Shown here: positions 1 through 9,485 of the stretch, piece by piece | Numbering within the stretch: position 1 is the first letter of the stretch | How the letters are laid out: each line of letters opens with the position of its first letter | Assembly: GCF_003938655.1 (NCBI RefSeq) | Contig: NZ_RJJT01000005.1 | Span: 62,001-126,000, forward strand | DNA from: Rhizobium pisi | GTDB lineage: Bacteria > Pseudomonadota > Alphaproteobacteria > Rhizobiales > Rhizobiaceae | Direction: 5' to 3' | DNA: 64,000 nt | The notes under the pieces: model-generated | The model's input: only the letters and a program-made list of their open reading frames with translations | Told to the model about the DNA's origin: nothing | The model's database searches: none | Program-made: the position numbers and the translations under genes

Positions 1-690
1 AGCGGCGAGACGCTGACCTATTCGGCAACGGCTGCCGACGGCAGTGCACTTCCCGCCTGGCTTGCCTTCAATGCCTCGACGCGCACCTTCTCCGGCACGC
101 CGACGACAGCAGGCAACTATGGCGTCAAGGTCACGGCAACCGATATCGGCGGCCTTGCGGCCAACGAGACCTTCACTATCGCCGCCGCGGCGGGGCCATC
201 GACCTACAGCCTGTTCTCCGCCTCCAGCACGCCGGCCCAGACGAACCTCAATGATGGTCAGCAGCTCGAGCTCGGCGTCAAGTTCCAGTCGAACGTCGCC
301 GGTGACATCACCGGCATCAAGTTCTACCGCAGCGCCAACGACAACGGCCAGAACGTCGTCGATCTGTGGAGTTCTACGGGCACCAAGCTTGCTTCCGCCA
401 CCTTCTCCACCACCACGGCGAGCGGCTGGCAGACGGTGAACTTTACGACACCCGTCACCATTGCCGCCAACACCGCCTATGTCGCCTCCTATCACACGAC
501 AGGCGCATACGTGGCGACCGACAGCTTCTTCACCACCGCCGTCACCAACGGTCCACTGACGGCGACAGCCACCGGCAATGGCCTCTATGCCTATGGCGGC
601 TCCGCCACCGCAGGTCTCTTCCCGACCAGCACCTTCAATTCAGCGAACTACTATGCCGATGTGGTCTTCCGACCGCAGCTTGCCGCATGA
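1..690 (+). CDS. DUF4082 domain protein, 3' end only (partial)
   Basis: The frame is open from the first base and stops with TGA at 688-690, so only the last 229 residues are seen. Residues 1-65 look like an Ig-like repeat ([10 protein letters not shown]...WLAFN...TFSGTP). Residues ~70-229 form one DUF4082 unit, with the recurring phrases [22 protein letters not shown], GVYAYG-like and NYYADVVF. The last residues are [13 protein letters not shown], nearly the same ending as the giant protein that stops at 8180 (YYVDVAFKPQLAA). This is probably an extracellular beta-rich protein exported by the type I system at 9835-13418 (inference from shared tail and location). A GTPase gene follows after about 100 bases, as it does for the second giant protein. 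The size and upstream domains of the full protein cannot be known from this window. Confidence 0.85.
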   Translation, partial: SGETLTYSATAADGSALPAWLAFNASTRTFSGTPTTAGNYGVKVTATDIGGLAANETFTIAAAAGPSTYSLFSASSTPAQTNLNDGQQLELGVKFQSNVAGDITGIKFYRSANDNGQNVVDLWSSTGTKLASATFSTTTASGWQTVNFTTPVTIAANTAYVASYHTTGAYVATDSFFTTAVTNGPLTATATGNGLYAYGGSATAGLFPTSTFNSANYYADVVFRPQLAA

Positions 691-720
691 CGGATCAAGG
701 AGGTCGGGAACGGGATCGGA

Positions 721-795
721 ATGAGGCTCATACGACGCAAATGCTCGCCGCGGCGCCGATCGCCCCGCACGTCCACATCCGAGAGGCGTCGATGA
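721..795 (+). other. possible 24-codon leader ORF overlapping the GTPase start
   Basis: An ATG at 721 opens a 24-codon frame very rich in arginine (10 of 24) and ending RRR. Its TGA (793-795) overlaps the ATG (792) of the downstream GTPase as ATGA. An AAGGAGG sequence lies at 697-703, but 17 bases upstream, which is longer than usual. The GTPase also has its own AGAGG just before its start. It could be a translational-coupling leader or chance; conservation is unknown. Confidence 0.25.
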
Positions 796-1976
796 GCGGG
801 ATCGACCGGCTACCCGTGACAGTGCTCACCGGCTTTCTCGGAGCCGGCAAGACGACGCTTCTCAGCCATGTGCTGATGAATCGTCAGGGCCTGCGGGTCG
901 CCGTCATTGTCAACGATATGAGCGAAGTGAACATAGACGCCAGTCTCATTCGGGACGGCGGCTGCAACCTCTCGCATACGACGGAGACATTGGTCGAGCT
1001 CAGCAATGGCTGCATATGCTGTACCCTGCGCGACGACCTCCTGACGGAAGTGCGGCGACTGGCCGAAGAGGGGCGATACGATTATCTGTTGATCGAGGGG
1101 ACCGGCATTGCCGAGCCATGCCCGATCGCGGCAACCTTTTCCTTCCGTGACGAGAACGGTGTCTCGCTCGCCGATTTCGCCAGCCTCGACACAATGGTCA
1201 CCGTGGTCGACGCTGCAAACCTGTTAGCCGACTATAGCAGTGCCGATCTGCTTGCCGACCGCGGCATGCAGCGTGACGGTGAGGACCGGCGCACACTCAT
1301 CGATCTGCTGGTGGACCAGATCGAGTTTGCCGATGTTGTCGTGATCAACAAGATCTCGGAGGCGAGCGACGAGATCCGCGCTGATGTCCGCAAAATAGTT
1401 GCCGCGCTCAACCCGGATGCGCGTCAGGTGGAGACTGATTTCGGCAAGGTTTCTCTTGAAACCATCCTCAATACAGGCCTCTTCGATGAAGCAAAGGCCG
1501 CCGCGCACCCGCTGTGGCACAAGGAACTGTACAGCCCGGGCGACCATGTCCCGGAAACGGAGGAATACGGAGTATCGAGCTTTATCTATCGCACGAGGCG
1601 TCCCTTCGACCCCATGCGGTTTCGAGCATTCCTGGACGAGCCCTGGCCGGGGGTGATGCGTGCCAAAGGCCACTTCTGGCTTGCCACGCGCCCGCGTCAT
1701 GTGGGCCTGATGTCGGCTGCCGGCGTCCAACGGCGCTGCGAGCCCATGGGACTCTGGTGGGCAGCCGTGCCTCGGCAGGACTGGCCGAACCATCAGCAGT
1801 TTCGTCAGCATCTCGAGAGCCGGTGGGACAGCGCCTGGGGCGACCGTCGGCAGGAGCTCGTGTTCATCGGTGTTGATATGGACGAGACAGGTGTGCGGAC
1901 CGCACTGGACGGATGCCTCGCCAGCGCCGATCCGCGCGACTGGGCCACGCTCGAAGATCCGTTTCCGGCCTGGTAG
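792..1976 (+). CDS. YciC-like G3E (COG0523) GTPase, putative metallochaperone, copy 1
   Basis: A 394-residue cytoplasmic P-loop GTPase of the CobW/COG0523 family. Members of this family deliver metals such as zinc, cobalt or iron to target proteins. Visible motifs are Walker [10 protein letters not shown] (residues ~12-20), NDMSEVNID, the metal-binding CxCC motif in [12 protein letters not shown] (~74-85), EGTGIAEP, and VVINK. The base-recognition motif reads NKIS rather than NKxD. The C-terminal CobW_C-type domain contains [17 protein letters not shown] and [12 protein letters not shown] 792 is chosen because AGAGG lies a few bases upstream; an in-frame ATG at 741 would add 17 residues. It follows the DUF4082 gene ending at 690 in the same direction, probably in one operon. 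Its closest relative here is the GTPase at 8226-9452, very similar along the full length. The metal and client are not known. Confidence 0.88.
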   Translation: MSGIDRLPVTVLTGFLGAGKTTLLSHVLMNRQGLRVAVIVNDMSEVNIDASLIRDGGCNLSHTTETLVELSNGCICCTLRDDLLTEVRRLAEEGRYDYLLIEGTGIAEPCPIAATFSFRDENGVSLADFASLDTMVTVVDAANLLADYSSADLLADRGMQRDGEDRRTLIDLLVDQIEFADVVVINKISEASDEIRADVRKIVAALNPDARQVETDFGKVSLETILNTGLFDEAKAAAHPLWHKELYSPGDHVPETEEYGVSSFIYRTRRPFDPMRFRAFLDEPWPGVMRAKGHFWLATRPRHVGLMSAAGVQRRCEPMGLWWAAVPRQDWPNHQQFRQHLESRWDSAWGDRRQELVFIGVDMDETGVRTALDGCLASADPRDWATLEDPFPAW

Positions 1977-2077
1977 CGCGGGCGGCGCAGGACGACGTAA
2001 CCGGCTCGAGCAGCCGGCCGGCCCAGAATTCCTTATCAACCAGCGTCAGCCACCTAGGTCATCACCCTTGCCCATCG

Positions 2078-2590
2078 TCACGGCTTGGTTCGGCAGCCAT
2101 TTGCCAGCCGAGATATCTGGTCTCGCGCCCCCGTAAGTTCAAAGCCGGTGCTGTAATCTATCTCACCGGCCTTGAGGGCGAACATAGTGGCGAAATCAGC
2201 GCCAGATGTCAGGGCGGCAAGCAGCTTCGGATGCTTTGAGAGAACAATCGTTCGCCGATCGGGACTGTTCCCGTCGAGGCGGATCGTCTCTTTGTACTTC
2301 CCAATCTCGAAGCGCGCCGATCGCAGGCCCCTCTCACCAACAGTGGCTTCGCCAATCTCGAAGATGAGACCGCTCTTGGCGTCGCACCGGACCATGTAAC
2401 AAGCCTCGATGTCGCTCGCATCAACCATTGAGCATGTTCCGACCGCTCCGGTATGCGAACCGGTGAGCTTAACCCATGGAGCGGGCGGCTCGACTTCCTG
2501 TGTGAGCGCAGGCGATGCCGCAAGGCCCGCGCCAAACACACACGCTGTCACGCCAACCACGCCTGCGACTACCGGTCTGCGGAACCTCAT
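2078..2590 (-). CDS. small secreted protein of unknown function
   Basis: A 170-residue protein with a clear signal peptide: RFRR then a hydrophobic run with VVAGVVGVTACVFGAGLAAS, probable cleavage near residue 30. The mature part contains several cysteines (GTCS, EAC, MVRC, NGC) that could form disulfides in the periplasm. Phrases such as PWVKLTG, CYMVRCDAKSG, LDGNSPDRRTIVLSKHPKLLAAL and FELTGARDQISRLANGC resemble invasion-associated locus B (IalB) style proteins, which share an N-terminal Trp-x-K and paired cysteines. I hold that as a possibility only. It lies on the opposite strand between the two DUF4082 modules, breaking the plus-strand run, so it is probably not part of the secretion operon. 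Confidence 0.7.
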   Translation of the reverse strand: MRFRRPVVAGVVGVTACVFGAGLAASPALTQEVEPPAPWVKLTGSHTGAVGTCSMVDASDIEACYMVRCDAKSGLIFEIGEATVGERGLRSARFEIGKYKETIRLDGNSPDRRTIVLSKHPKLLAALTSGADFATMFALKAGEIDYSTGFELTGARDQISRLANGCRTKP

Positions 2591-2864
2591 CCTATCCTCG
2601 TTTTTCTACGACGTTGCGAGCCCAATAGCGTCTCGACTTGGACGCGCTTGTCAAGATCGATTGAGAGGAGACGCAGAGCTTCGCAGTAGCCGCAGGCAGC
2701 TTTGCGACTTTGTCGGCCGGTATGCGTTGAGGATCATCATATCGGCGTAGGGGATACCTCCCTCATACCCCTGATTGCTGTCGTACGTTCCCTTAGCAAA
2801 GGTGCCAGAATGAACGTCTTGCTATAGGCCGAAGGGCCGGCCGATGCGGAAGGGGATGCCGCTG
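2591..2864. promoter_or_regulatory. intergenic region upstream of the giant DUF4082 gene
   Basis: This non-coding stretch separates the minus-strand secreted-protein gene from the giant plus-strand gene, so it should carry both promoters. ATACC occurs twice 11 bases apart (2754-2758 and 2765-2769), within a GGGGATACCTCCC and CTCATACCCC block, about one helical turn. This could be a regulator site, but the palindrome is poor. No convincing -35/-10 pair was identified. Confidence 0.3.
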
Positions 2865-5800
2865 ATGCGGAGAATTCGCGTTAGTAACCGTGAGTACCTG
2901 AGTACATTTGGTGGAGCGTTGAGTATCTGTCGTGCACCCTCAGCCTGGAGCGCAGTGCTGGGAACCGCGACGGTTGTATCTTCCACGAGTACCGATGGTT
3001 CCCTCAGTTTTGCCAATCTCGACGGGGCTGCCGTCCCGTCCTCCTTCACAGGTTCCTTTACCGGCAATATCATGCAGCCCGCCGCGCCGATCTCATCGGG
3101 CGGCGTGCTGACTGCCTCGATACCACCGACGGCGATGCCTGCGCCTGCAGGCGACGGCGGCGCGCAGAACACGTCCGCCAAGACGGCGTCGGTTGCGACG
3201 GTGTTGCAGACGACGACCACGCCATCCGAGCGCACCGTGCTCGGCCCCGACCCGTACGAGGAGGCTGCGACGCTGCCCGCCGCGCCTACGCTGACGGGTG
3301 TTACCAGCGATGCCGGCACGGGAGGCGCTACCACGCCGCCGGCCGATCCTGCCGCCGGTTCCGGCACGACGTCATTGCGCCTTCAGACCTCGATAGCCTC
3401 CATCTCGCTGGGGCCAAGCCAGGACGCTTCCGCCGACACGGCTGCGGCGCCTGCGGCGCTTGCAGCACCGGTGGCGGCGGCTGCGGCTGCTGCAACTGCG
3501 GCGACGCCCAACAAGATCGCGCTCGAGAACATGAAGCAGGGCAACCCCATCAGCGAATGGGGATTGACGGGCGATGGCAACGGCACCATCCAGGGCTTTG
3601 CCACCGAAATCAGCACCAATATCGGCCAGACGGTCGATTTCAAGATCGCCACGGATTCCACCCATTACCGCATCGATATCTATCGCATGGGCTATTATGG
3701 CGGGGCCGGCGCGCGCAAGGTCGACTCGATCGAGAAATCGCTGACCACGGCGCAGATCCAGCCGCATCCGATCGTCGACATGTCGCTCGGTCTCATCGAT
3801 TGCGGCAACTGGTCGGTCTCGGCCAGCTGGCAGATCCCTGCCGATGCCGTCTCGGGCGTCTATTTCGCCAAGCTGGTGCGCGAGGACGGCACCGCGGACG
3901 CAAGCATCATCCCCTTCGTCGTGCGCGACGACGCCTCCACCAGCAATATCGTCTTCCAGACCTCGGATACGACATGGCAGGCCTATAATGCCTGGGGCGG
4001 CGCCAGCCTCTATTATGGCGAAGTGCCCGTCGATCCTGCTGCCATGATCGGCTACCTGCCGCCGAACTGCAGCTGCGGCCTGCAGGCGATCGGCCGTGCC
4101 TCGGCGGTCAGCTATAACAGGCCGATCATCACCAATACGAGCCCGGTCGGCGGCTCCCACGATTATATCTTCGGCGTCGAATCCTCCGCCATCTCGTGGC
4201 TGGAGCAGAACGGCTACGACGTTTCCTATATATCAGGCGTCGATGCGGCGCGCAGTGGCAGCTTGCTGCTCAACCACGATGCCTATCTCTCCGTCGGCCA
4301 TGACGAATACTGGTCTGCCGAGCAGCGCGCCAATGTCGAGGCGGCCCGCGATGCGGGTGTGAACCTCGCCTTCTGGAGCGGCAATGAGTGCTACTGGAAG
4401 GTTCGCTGGCAGAGCAGCATCGACGGCAGCGGCCAGGCCTATCGCACCATGGTCTGTTACAAGGAGACCTGGGGCACGAGCACGGATCCGAGCAATGTCG
4501 GCACCGGCACCTGGCGCGATCCGCGCTATGCCGATCCGGGGCAGGAGCCGGAGAATGCGCTGTCGGGCACCATGTTCCAGGTGGACGCCTACCGCCAGGA
4601 TACGATCTCCATCCCCTACGACTATTCGAACCTGCGCTTCTGGCGCAATACCGATGTCTCCCAGCTGAATGAAGGCCAGACCTACAGTCTGGTGCAGAAC
4701 TTGCTCGGCTATGAGTGGGATTCCGATGTCGAGAACGGCTTCCGGCCGGATGGTCTCATCAACCTGTCGCTCTCGTCGGTCTCGGTCGATACCTATCTGC
4801 GCGATTACGGCACGACGGTCGGTTCTGCAGTCGCCACCCATAGTCTCACCATGTACCGGGCGGAAAGTGGCGCGCTCGTCTTCGGCGCCGGCACCGTCTT
4901 CTGGTCCTGGGGATTGAGCGACAACCACCAGGGCCCGGCCACGTCAACCGATCGCAACGTGCAGCAGGCGATGGTCAACATGTTCGCGGACATGGGCATC
5001 CAGCCGACCACGCTCGATGCCAGCCTGATCCTCGCGACCAAATCGACCGACATGCTGAAGCCGACCTCGTCGATCTCGTCGCCCAACATTGGAGCAAGCT
5101 TCCTCGAAGGCCAGCACGTGACGATCACGGGAACGGCGCAGGATTTCGGCGGCGGCATCATTGCCGGCGTGGAAGTCTCCACCGATGGCGGCCAGCACTG
5201 GTTCAAGGCGACAGGCCGCGAGAACTGGAGCTATAACTGGGTCGTCCAGGCAAGCGGCACCTACACGATCATGTCGCGCGCCGTCGACGACAGCGTCAAT
5301 CTTGAGGCGCCATCGGCCGGCAAGCAGGTCACCGTCACGCTGCCGGGAACGACGGGCCTGTGGACGCTCGCGGAAAAGCCGGCGACCGAAGTGGCGATCG
5401 ATCGCGATCCCGTCGAGCTCGGCCTGCGCTTCCAGACAACGACCGCAGGTTCCGTGCAGGGCATCCGCTTCTATAAGGGCTTCTACAATATCGGCGACCA
5501 TGTTGTCAGCCTCTGGAAGGCCGACGGAACGTTGCTGGCGACTGGCGTGTCCGTCGATGAATCGCTCTCCGGCTGGCAGACGGTGATGTTCTCCAGCCCG
5601 GTCCAGATTGCGGCCGGTACGACCTACGTGGCCTCCTATCACAGCAGCGGTTACTACTCGGTGACGAGCAATTATTTCAACGGCGGCACCTATGCCAGCG
5701 GCGCGGTGAAGGCCGTCGATGGCGGTGGCGTCTTCGCCTACGGCAGCACTGCCGGCATATTCCCCGGCCAAAGCCCCGGCACCGGCACCAATTACTGGGT

Positions 5801-8180
5801 CGACGTGGTCTTCGATGCCGGCCCCAATAGCGCGCCCGTCGCGACCGACGATACGGGCCTGACTATCTCCGGCAACGATACCGTTGTGATCTCGATCGCC
5901 TCGCTTGTCGGAAACGATACCGATCCCAATGGCGATGCGCTGACGATTTCGGCCGTTGGCAATGCCGTCAACGGCACGGTGACGCTCAACAAGCAGAACG
6001 GCACCGTCATCTTCACGCCGACCAACAATTATTCGGGGCCGGCAAGCTTCACCTATACGCTGTCGGATGGGCGTGGCGGCACGGATCAGGGCAGCGTCAG
6101 CCTCACCGTGAACCCGGGTCCCGCCGGGGAAACGCTGTTTACGTCAGGCGAAGGGCCGACGGGCGCAAGCTTCAACGACGGCCAGTCGATGCAACTCGGC
6201 ATGAAGTTCGTCGCTTCGACCCGCGGCACGATTACCGGCATCCGCTACTACAAAGCGGCCGGCGATAGCGGGCCCCATACCGGCTCCCTGTGGACGGCAG
6301 ACGGAACGCTGGTTGCGACCGTCACTTTCGCCGACAGCGGATCCGTGAGCGGTTGGCAGACCGCGACATTCACCAACCCGGTGCATATCACAGCCGGCAC
6401 GACCTATGTCGCCTCCTACAGCACGACAGGCTCCTATGTGGCGACGGCAAATTATTTCACGTCAGCCCATACCCATGGCTCGCTGACGGCGCTCGCCGGC
6501 AGCAATGGCGTCTACGCGGTCGGGGTTTCGGCATTTCCGACTTCGAGCTACCAATCGTCGAACTACTGGGTGGATGTCGTCTACAACCAGGCGACGGGCA
6601 ACGCGGTGCCGGTTGCCGCCAATGACAATGGCTACACGACCTATTCCGACACGGCGCTGTCGATTGCCGCAGCCAGCCTGCTTGCAAACGACACCGATGC
6701 GGATGGCGATCCGCTCAGCATCACCGGTGTCAACGGTGCGGTCAACGGAACGGTGACTTTCAACAGCCAGACCAAGTCCGTCACTTTCACGCCAACGGCG
6801 GGTTATACGGGTGCGGCTAGCTTCTCCTATTCAATCTCGGATGGGCTTGGCGGAACGGCGTCGGCCACGGTCAGCCTCACTGTCGGCACGCCGCCCGGCG
6901 GGGGCACGACGTCGAGCCTGTTTACCGGCGCAGACACGTCGGGGGTTGCCGGCGCCAATGACGCCAACTCTGTCGAACTCGGCGTCAAGTTCATCGCTTC
7001 CGCCAATGGCCAGATCACCGGGCTCACCTATTACAGGAGCGCCGGGGATAGCGGCACGCATATCGGCTCGCTGTGGACCGCGAGCGGCCAGTTGCTCGGG
7101 CAGGCAACCTTCATCAACGAGACGGCGAGTGGCTGGCAGACGGTGAGCTTCACCCAGCCGATCAGCATCACCTCAGGCACCACCTATGTGGCGAGCTACC
7201 ATTCCAACGGCTTCTACTCGGCATCGGCCAATTATTTCACGACCGATCATACGAGCGGCGCGCTGACGGCGCCGGCAAGTTCGGTCAGCGGCGGCAACGG
7301 CGTCTATGCCTATGGCACGGGCAGCCTGTTCCCGACCGCTTCCTACAATGCCACCAACTACTGGGTCGACGTGCTCTATAAACAGGGCGCGCAGAATGCG
7401 GTTCCGGTCGCCGTCAATGACAGCGGCTTTACGACCAACACGGGAACGCCTGTGACCATCCAAGCTTCGGCTCTGCTGGCAAACGATACCGATGCCGATG
7501 GCGATCCCTTGTCGATCACCGGCGTCAGCGGCGCGGTTAACGGCTCGGTCGCCTACAACGCCCAGAACCAGACGGTGACTTTCACGCCGACGGCCGGCTA
7601 TTCCGGCCCGGCGAGCTTCAGCTACGCCATATCAGACGGCAAGGGCGGCACGGCGGCAGCCAATGTTGCGCTCACCGTCAACAACCCGGCGGCAGGACCG
7701 GAGCAGAACGTCTTTGCCGCCAATGCGACGCCCTCGGTCGTCTCGGTCAACGACAACCAGCCGGTCAATCTCGGCATGAAATTCCAGGCCGATACGGCAG
7801 GCTGGATCACCAGCATCCGCTTCTACAAGGGGGCAAACAATACAGGCCCGCACAGCGGCTATCTGTGGACGGCGTCGGGCACTCTGCTCGGCAGCGTCAC
7901 CTTTAACAATGAGACGGCCAGCGGCTGGCAGACCGCGCAGCTTACCCAGCAGGTCGCGATCCAGGCGGATACGACCTACGTCGTTTCCTACTCGACATCA
8001 GGCAACTACTCGGCAACAGGCAATTACTTCGGCAGCGACGTGACGAATGGCGACCTGAAGGCACCCGCCGGCAACAACGGCGTCTATGCCTACGGATCGG
8101 GCGGGTTGTTCCCGACGAGCAGCTACAACAGCACAAACTACTATGTGGACGTGGCGTTCAAACCGCAGCTCGCGGCGTAA
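2865..8180 (+). CDS. giant DUF4082 / cadherin-like / dimethylformamidase-like protein, putative type I secreted
   Basis: About 1,771 residues. There is no clear Sec signal; the first ~220 residues are Ala/Ser/Thr/Pro-rich. Residues ~225-735 resemble the large-subunit domain of N,N-dimethylformamidase (IYRMGYYGG, DTTWQAYNAWGG, SVGHDEYWS, FWSGNECYWKVRW). An Ig-like domain follows (~735-825). Then DUF4082 units alternate with cadherin/Ig-like units (NDTDADGDPLSITGV...GYTGAASFSYSISDG) as D-C-D-C-D-C-D. The protein ends YYVDVAFKPQLAA. ATG 2865 is preferred because GGAAGGGG ends at 2855; ATGs at 2844 and 2856 are alternatives. The exporter genes at 9835-13418 lie downstream on the same strand after a GTPase and a small gene. 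Expected role: an extracellular or surface protein, adhesive and possibly enzymatic. The catalytic function of the middle domain is inferred from resemblance only. Confidence 0.85.
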   Translation: MRRIRVSNREYLSTFGGALSICRAPSAWSAVLGTATVVSSTSTDGSLSFANLDGAAVPSSFTGSFTGNIMQPAAPISSGGVLTASIPPTAMPAPAGDGGAQNTSAKTASVATVLQTTTTPSERTVLGPDPYEEAATLPAAPTLTGVTSDAGTGGATTPPADPAAGSGTTSLRLQTSIASISLGPSQDASADTAAAPAALAAPVAAAAAAATAATPNKIALENMKQGNPISEWGLTGDGNGTIQGFATEISTNIGQTVDFKIATDSTHYRIDIYRMGYYGGAGARKVDSIEKSLTTAQIQPHPIVDMSLGLIDCGNWSVSASWQIPADAVSGVYFAKLVREDGTADASIIPFVVRDDASTSNIVFQTSDTTWQAYNAWGGASLYYGEVPVDPAAMIGYLPPNCSCGLQAIGRASAVSYNRPIITNTSPVGGSHDYIFGVESSAISWLEQNGYDVSYISGVDAARSGSLLLNHDAYLSVGHDEYWSAEQRANVEAARDAGVNLAFWSGNECYWKVRWQSSIDGSGQAYRTMVCYKETWGTSTDPSNVGTGTWRDPRYADPGQEPENALSGTMFQVDAYRQDTISIPYDYSNLRFWRNTDVSQLNEGQTYSLVQNLLGYEWDSDVENGFRPDGLINLSLSSVSVDTYLRDYGTTVGSAVATHSLTMYRAESGALVFGAGTVFWSWGLSDNHQGPATSTDRNVQQAMVNMFADMGIQPTTLDASLILATKSTDMLKPTSSISSPNIGASFLEGQHVTITGTAQDFGGGIIAGVEVSTDGGQHWFKATGRENWSYNWVVQASGTYTIMSRAVDDSVNLEAPSAGKQVTVTLPGTTGLWTLAEKPATEVAIDRDPVELGLRFQTTTAGSVQGIRFYKGFYNIGDHVVSLWKADGTLLATGVSVDESLSGWQTVMFSSPVQIAAGTTYVASYHSSGYYSVTSNYFNGGTYASGAVKAVDGGGVFAYGSTAGIFPGQSPGTGTNYWVDVVFDAGPNSAPVATDDTGLTISGNDTVVISIASLVGNDTDPNGDALTISAVGNAVNGTVTLNKQNGTVIFTPTNNYSGPASFTYTLSDGRGGTDQGSVSLTVNPGPAGETLFTSGEGPTGASFNDGQSMQLGMKFVASTRGTITGIRYYKAAGDSGPHTGSLWTADGTLVATVTFADSGSVSGWQTATFTNPVHITAGTTYVASYSTTGSYVATANYFTSAHTHGSLTALAGSNGVYAVGVSAFPTSSYQSSNYWVDVVYNQATGNAVPVAANDNGYTTYSDTALSIAAASLLANDTDADGDPLSITGVNGAVNGTVTFNSQTKSVTFTPTAGYTGAASFSYSISDGLGGTASATVSLTVGTPPGGGTTSSLFTGADTSGVAGANDANSVELGVKFIASANGQITGLTYYRSAGDSGTHIGSLWTASGQLLGQATFINETASGWQTVSFTQPISITSGTTYVASYHSNGFYSASANYFTTDHTSGALTAPASSVSGGNGVYAYGTGSLFPTASYNATNYWVDVLYKQGAQNAVPVAVNDSGFTTNTGTPVTIQASALLANDTDADGDPLSITGVSGAVNGSVAYNAQNQTVTFTPTAGYSGPASFSYAISDGKGGTAAANVALTVNNPAAGPEQNVFAANATPSVVSVNDNQPVNLGMKFQADTAGWITSIRFYKGANNTGPHSGYLWTASGTLLGSVTFNNETASGWQTAQLTQQVAIQADTTYVVSYSTSGNYSATGNYFGSDVTNGDLKAPAGNNGVYAYGSGGLFPTSSYNSTNYYVDVAFKPQLAA
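5827..8165 (+). repeat. three tandem ~780-bp cadherin-like + DUF4082 coding units
   Basis: Within the giant gene a two-domain unit recurs about every 780 bases. The units are cadherin-like 5827-6110 with DUF4082 6130-6590, 6605-6888 with 6910-7384, and 7395-7683 with 7700-8165. Each cadherin-like half carries NDTDxxGDxLxI...VNGxV...FTPTxxYxGxASFxYxxSDGxGGT. Each DUF4082 half carries GxxFxA...GWQTxxF/L...TTYVxSY...NYxVDV. An extra DUF4082 unit (5360-5815) precedes the array. Such arrays commonly vary in copy number by recombination. Confidence 0.75.
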
Positions 8181-8225
8181 AGCCCGCGAGTATGCAAGGC
8201 ATGCTGTAAAAGGTGAGTATCGACG

Positions 8226-9452
8226 ATGCGTACAGACAATAGATTGCCGGTCACGGTTCTCGCCGGGTTTCTCGGCGCCGGAAAGACGACTGTGCTCAAC
8301 CATGTGTTGAGCAATCGTGAAGGTCGCCGGGTAGCTGTCATCGTCAATGATATGAGCGAGGTCAACATCGATGCGGATCTCTTGCGCGAGGGGGGCGCAG
8401 ACCTCTCGCGCACGGACGAGACGCTGGTGGAGCTCACCAACGGATGCATCTGCTGCACCCTGCGCGATGATCTCCTGAACGAGGTCCGGCGGCTCGCCGC
8501 CGCCGGCCGTTTCGATTATCTGCTGATCGAGGGCACCGGCATTGCCGAGCCGCTGCCGGTCGCAGCCACCTTCTCCTTCCGCAACGAGAGCGGGGCAGCG
8601 CTCTGCGACGTGGCAAGGCTCGACACGATGGTCTGCGTCGTCGATGCGGTCAATCTGCTTGCCGATTACCAAAGCGCCGAATTCCTTGCCGATCGCGGCG
8701 AAAGACGTGACGGCGATGATGAGCGCAAGCTCGTCGAACTCCTCGTCGAGCAGATCGAGTTTTCCGATGTCGTCATCATCAACAAGGCAGGCGAGGTGCC
8801 GCCCGCAACGCTCGCCGAGGTTCGCCGGGTGGTCGCGGCGCTCAATCCGGATGCCCGGGTCATCGAGGCGGTCTTCGGCCAGGTGCCGCTTGACGCGATC
8901 ATGGATACCGGCTTCTTCAGCGAGGCGAAGGCCGCTCGTCATCCGCTCTGGCACAAGGAACTCTTCGGCTGGGGCGACCATGTGCCGGAGACCGAGGAAT
9001 ACGGCATTGCAAGTTTCGTCTATCGCAGCCGCCGGCCCTTCGATCCCGCGCGGCTGAGCGATTTTCTGGCCAGGAAATGGCAGGGCCTCATCCGCGCAAA
9101 GGGCCATTTCTGGCTGGCCACAAGGCCTGATGAGATCGGCCTGCTGTCGATTGCCGGCACCCAATGCCGCATCGATACCAGGGGGTTCTGGTGGGCTTCC
9201 GTGCCGCGGGCGCAATGGCCGCGTTATCCGCAGTTCCGCCAGCTGATCGAGCGGCACTGGGACGATGTCTGGGGCGATCGCCGCCAGGAGCTCGTCTTCA
9301 TCGGTTCCGGATTCGACGGGCAAGCCATCCGCAGCGCGCTCGACGATTGCCTGGCCGGGGAGGAGACGGGCTTCGATCCGGAGACCGCCATCGGCCTTCG
9401 CGATCCGTTTCCGGCATGGCGGCACGATACGCACGCATCGGACCGAAGATGA
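8226..9452 (+). CDS. YciC-like G3E (COG0523) GTPase, putative metallochaperone, copy 2
   Basis: A 408-residue paralogue of the GTPase at 792-1976. The same motifs are visible: GFLGAGKTT near residue 15, [29 protein letters not shown] and VIINK. The base-recognition motif reads NKAG, again without the Asp of NKxD. The C-terminal half keeps [17 protein letters not shown] and [19 protein letters not shown] lies just upstream of the ATG at 8226. It starts 45 bases after the giant DUF4082 gene stops and is followed 33 bases later by the small gene at 9486, so co-transcription is likely. Family knowledge points to GTP-dependent metal insertion. The genomic pairing suggests, but does not prove, that the client is the adjacent giant protein or something needed for its export. 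Confidence 0.88.
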   Translation: MRTDNRLPVTVLAGFLGAGKTTVLNHVLSNREGRRVAVIVNDMSEVNIDADLLREGGADLSRTDETLVELTNGCICCTLRDDLLNEVRRLAAAGRFDYLLIEGTGIAEPLPVAATFSFRNESGAALCDVARLDTMVCVVDAVNLLADYQSAEFLADRGERRDGDDERKLVELLVEQIEFSDVVIINKAGEVPPATLAEVRRVVAALNPDARVIEAVFGQVPLDAIMDTGFFSEAKAARHPLWHKELFGWGDHVPETEEYGIASFVYRSRRPFDPARLSDFLARKWQGLIRAKGHFWLATRPDEIGLLSIAGTQCRIDTRGFWWASVPRAQWPRYPQFRQLIERHWDDVWGDRRQELVFIGSGFDGQAIRSALDDCLAGEETGFDPETAIGLRDPFPAWRHDTHASDRR

Positions 9453-9485
9453 ACAAGTTTTTGAGATCAACCAAAGGAGAGAACA

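Noticed and set aside
2865..8180. RTX nonapeptide calcium repeats in the giant protein
   Set aside because: DADGDP-type Asp clusters belong to the cadherin-like units; no GGxGxDxxx array is present.
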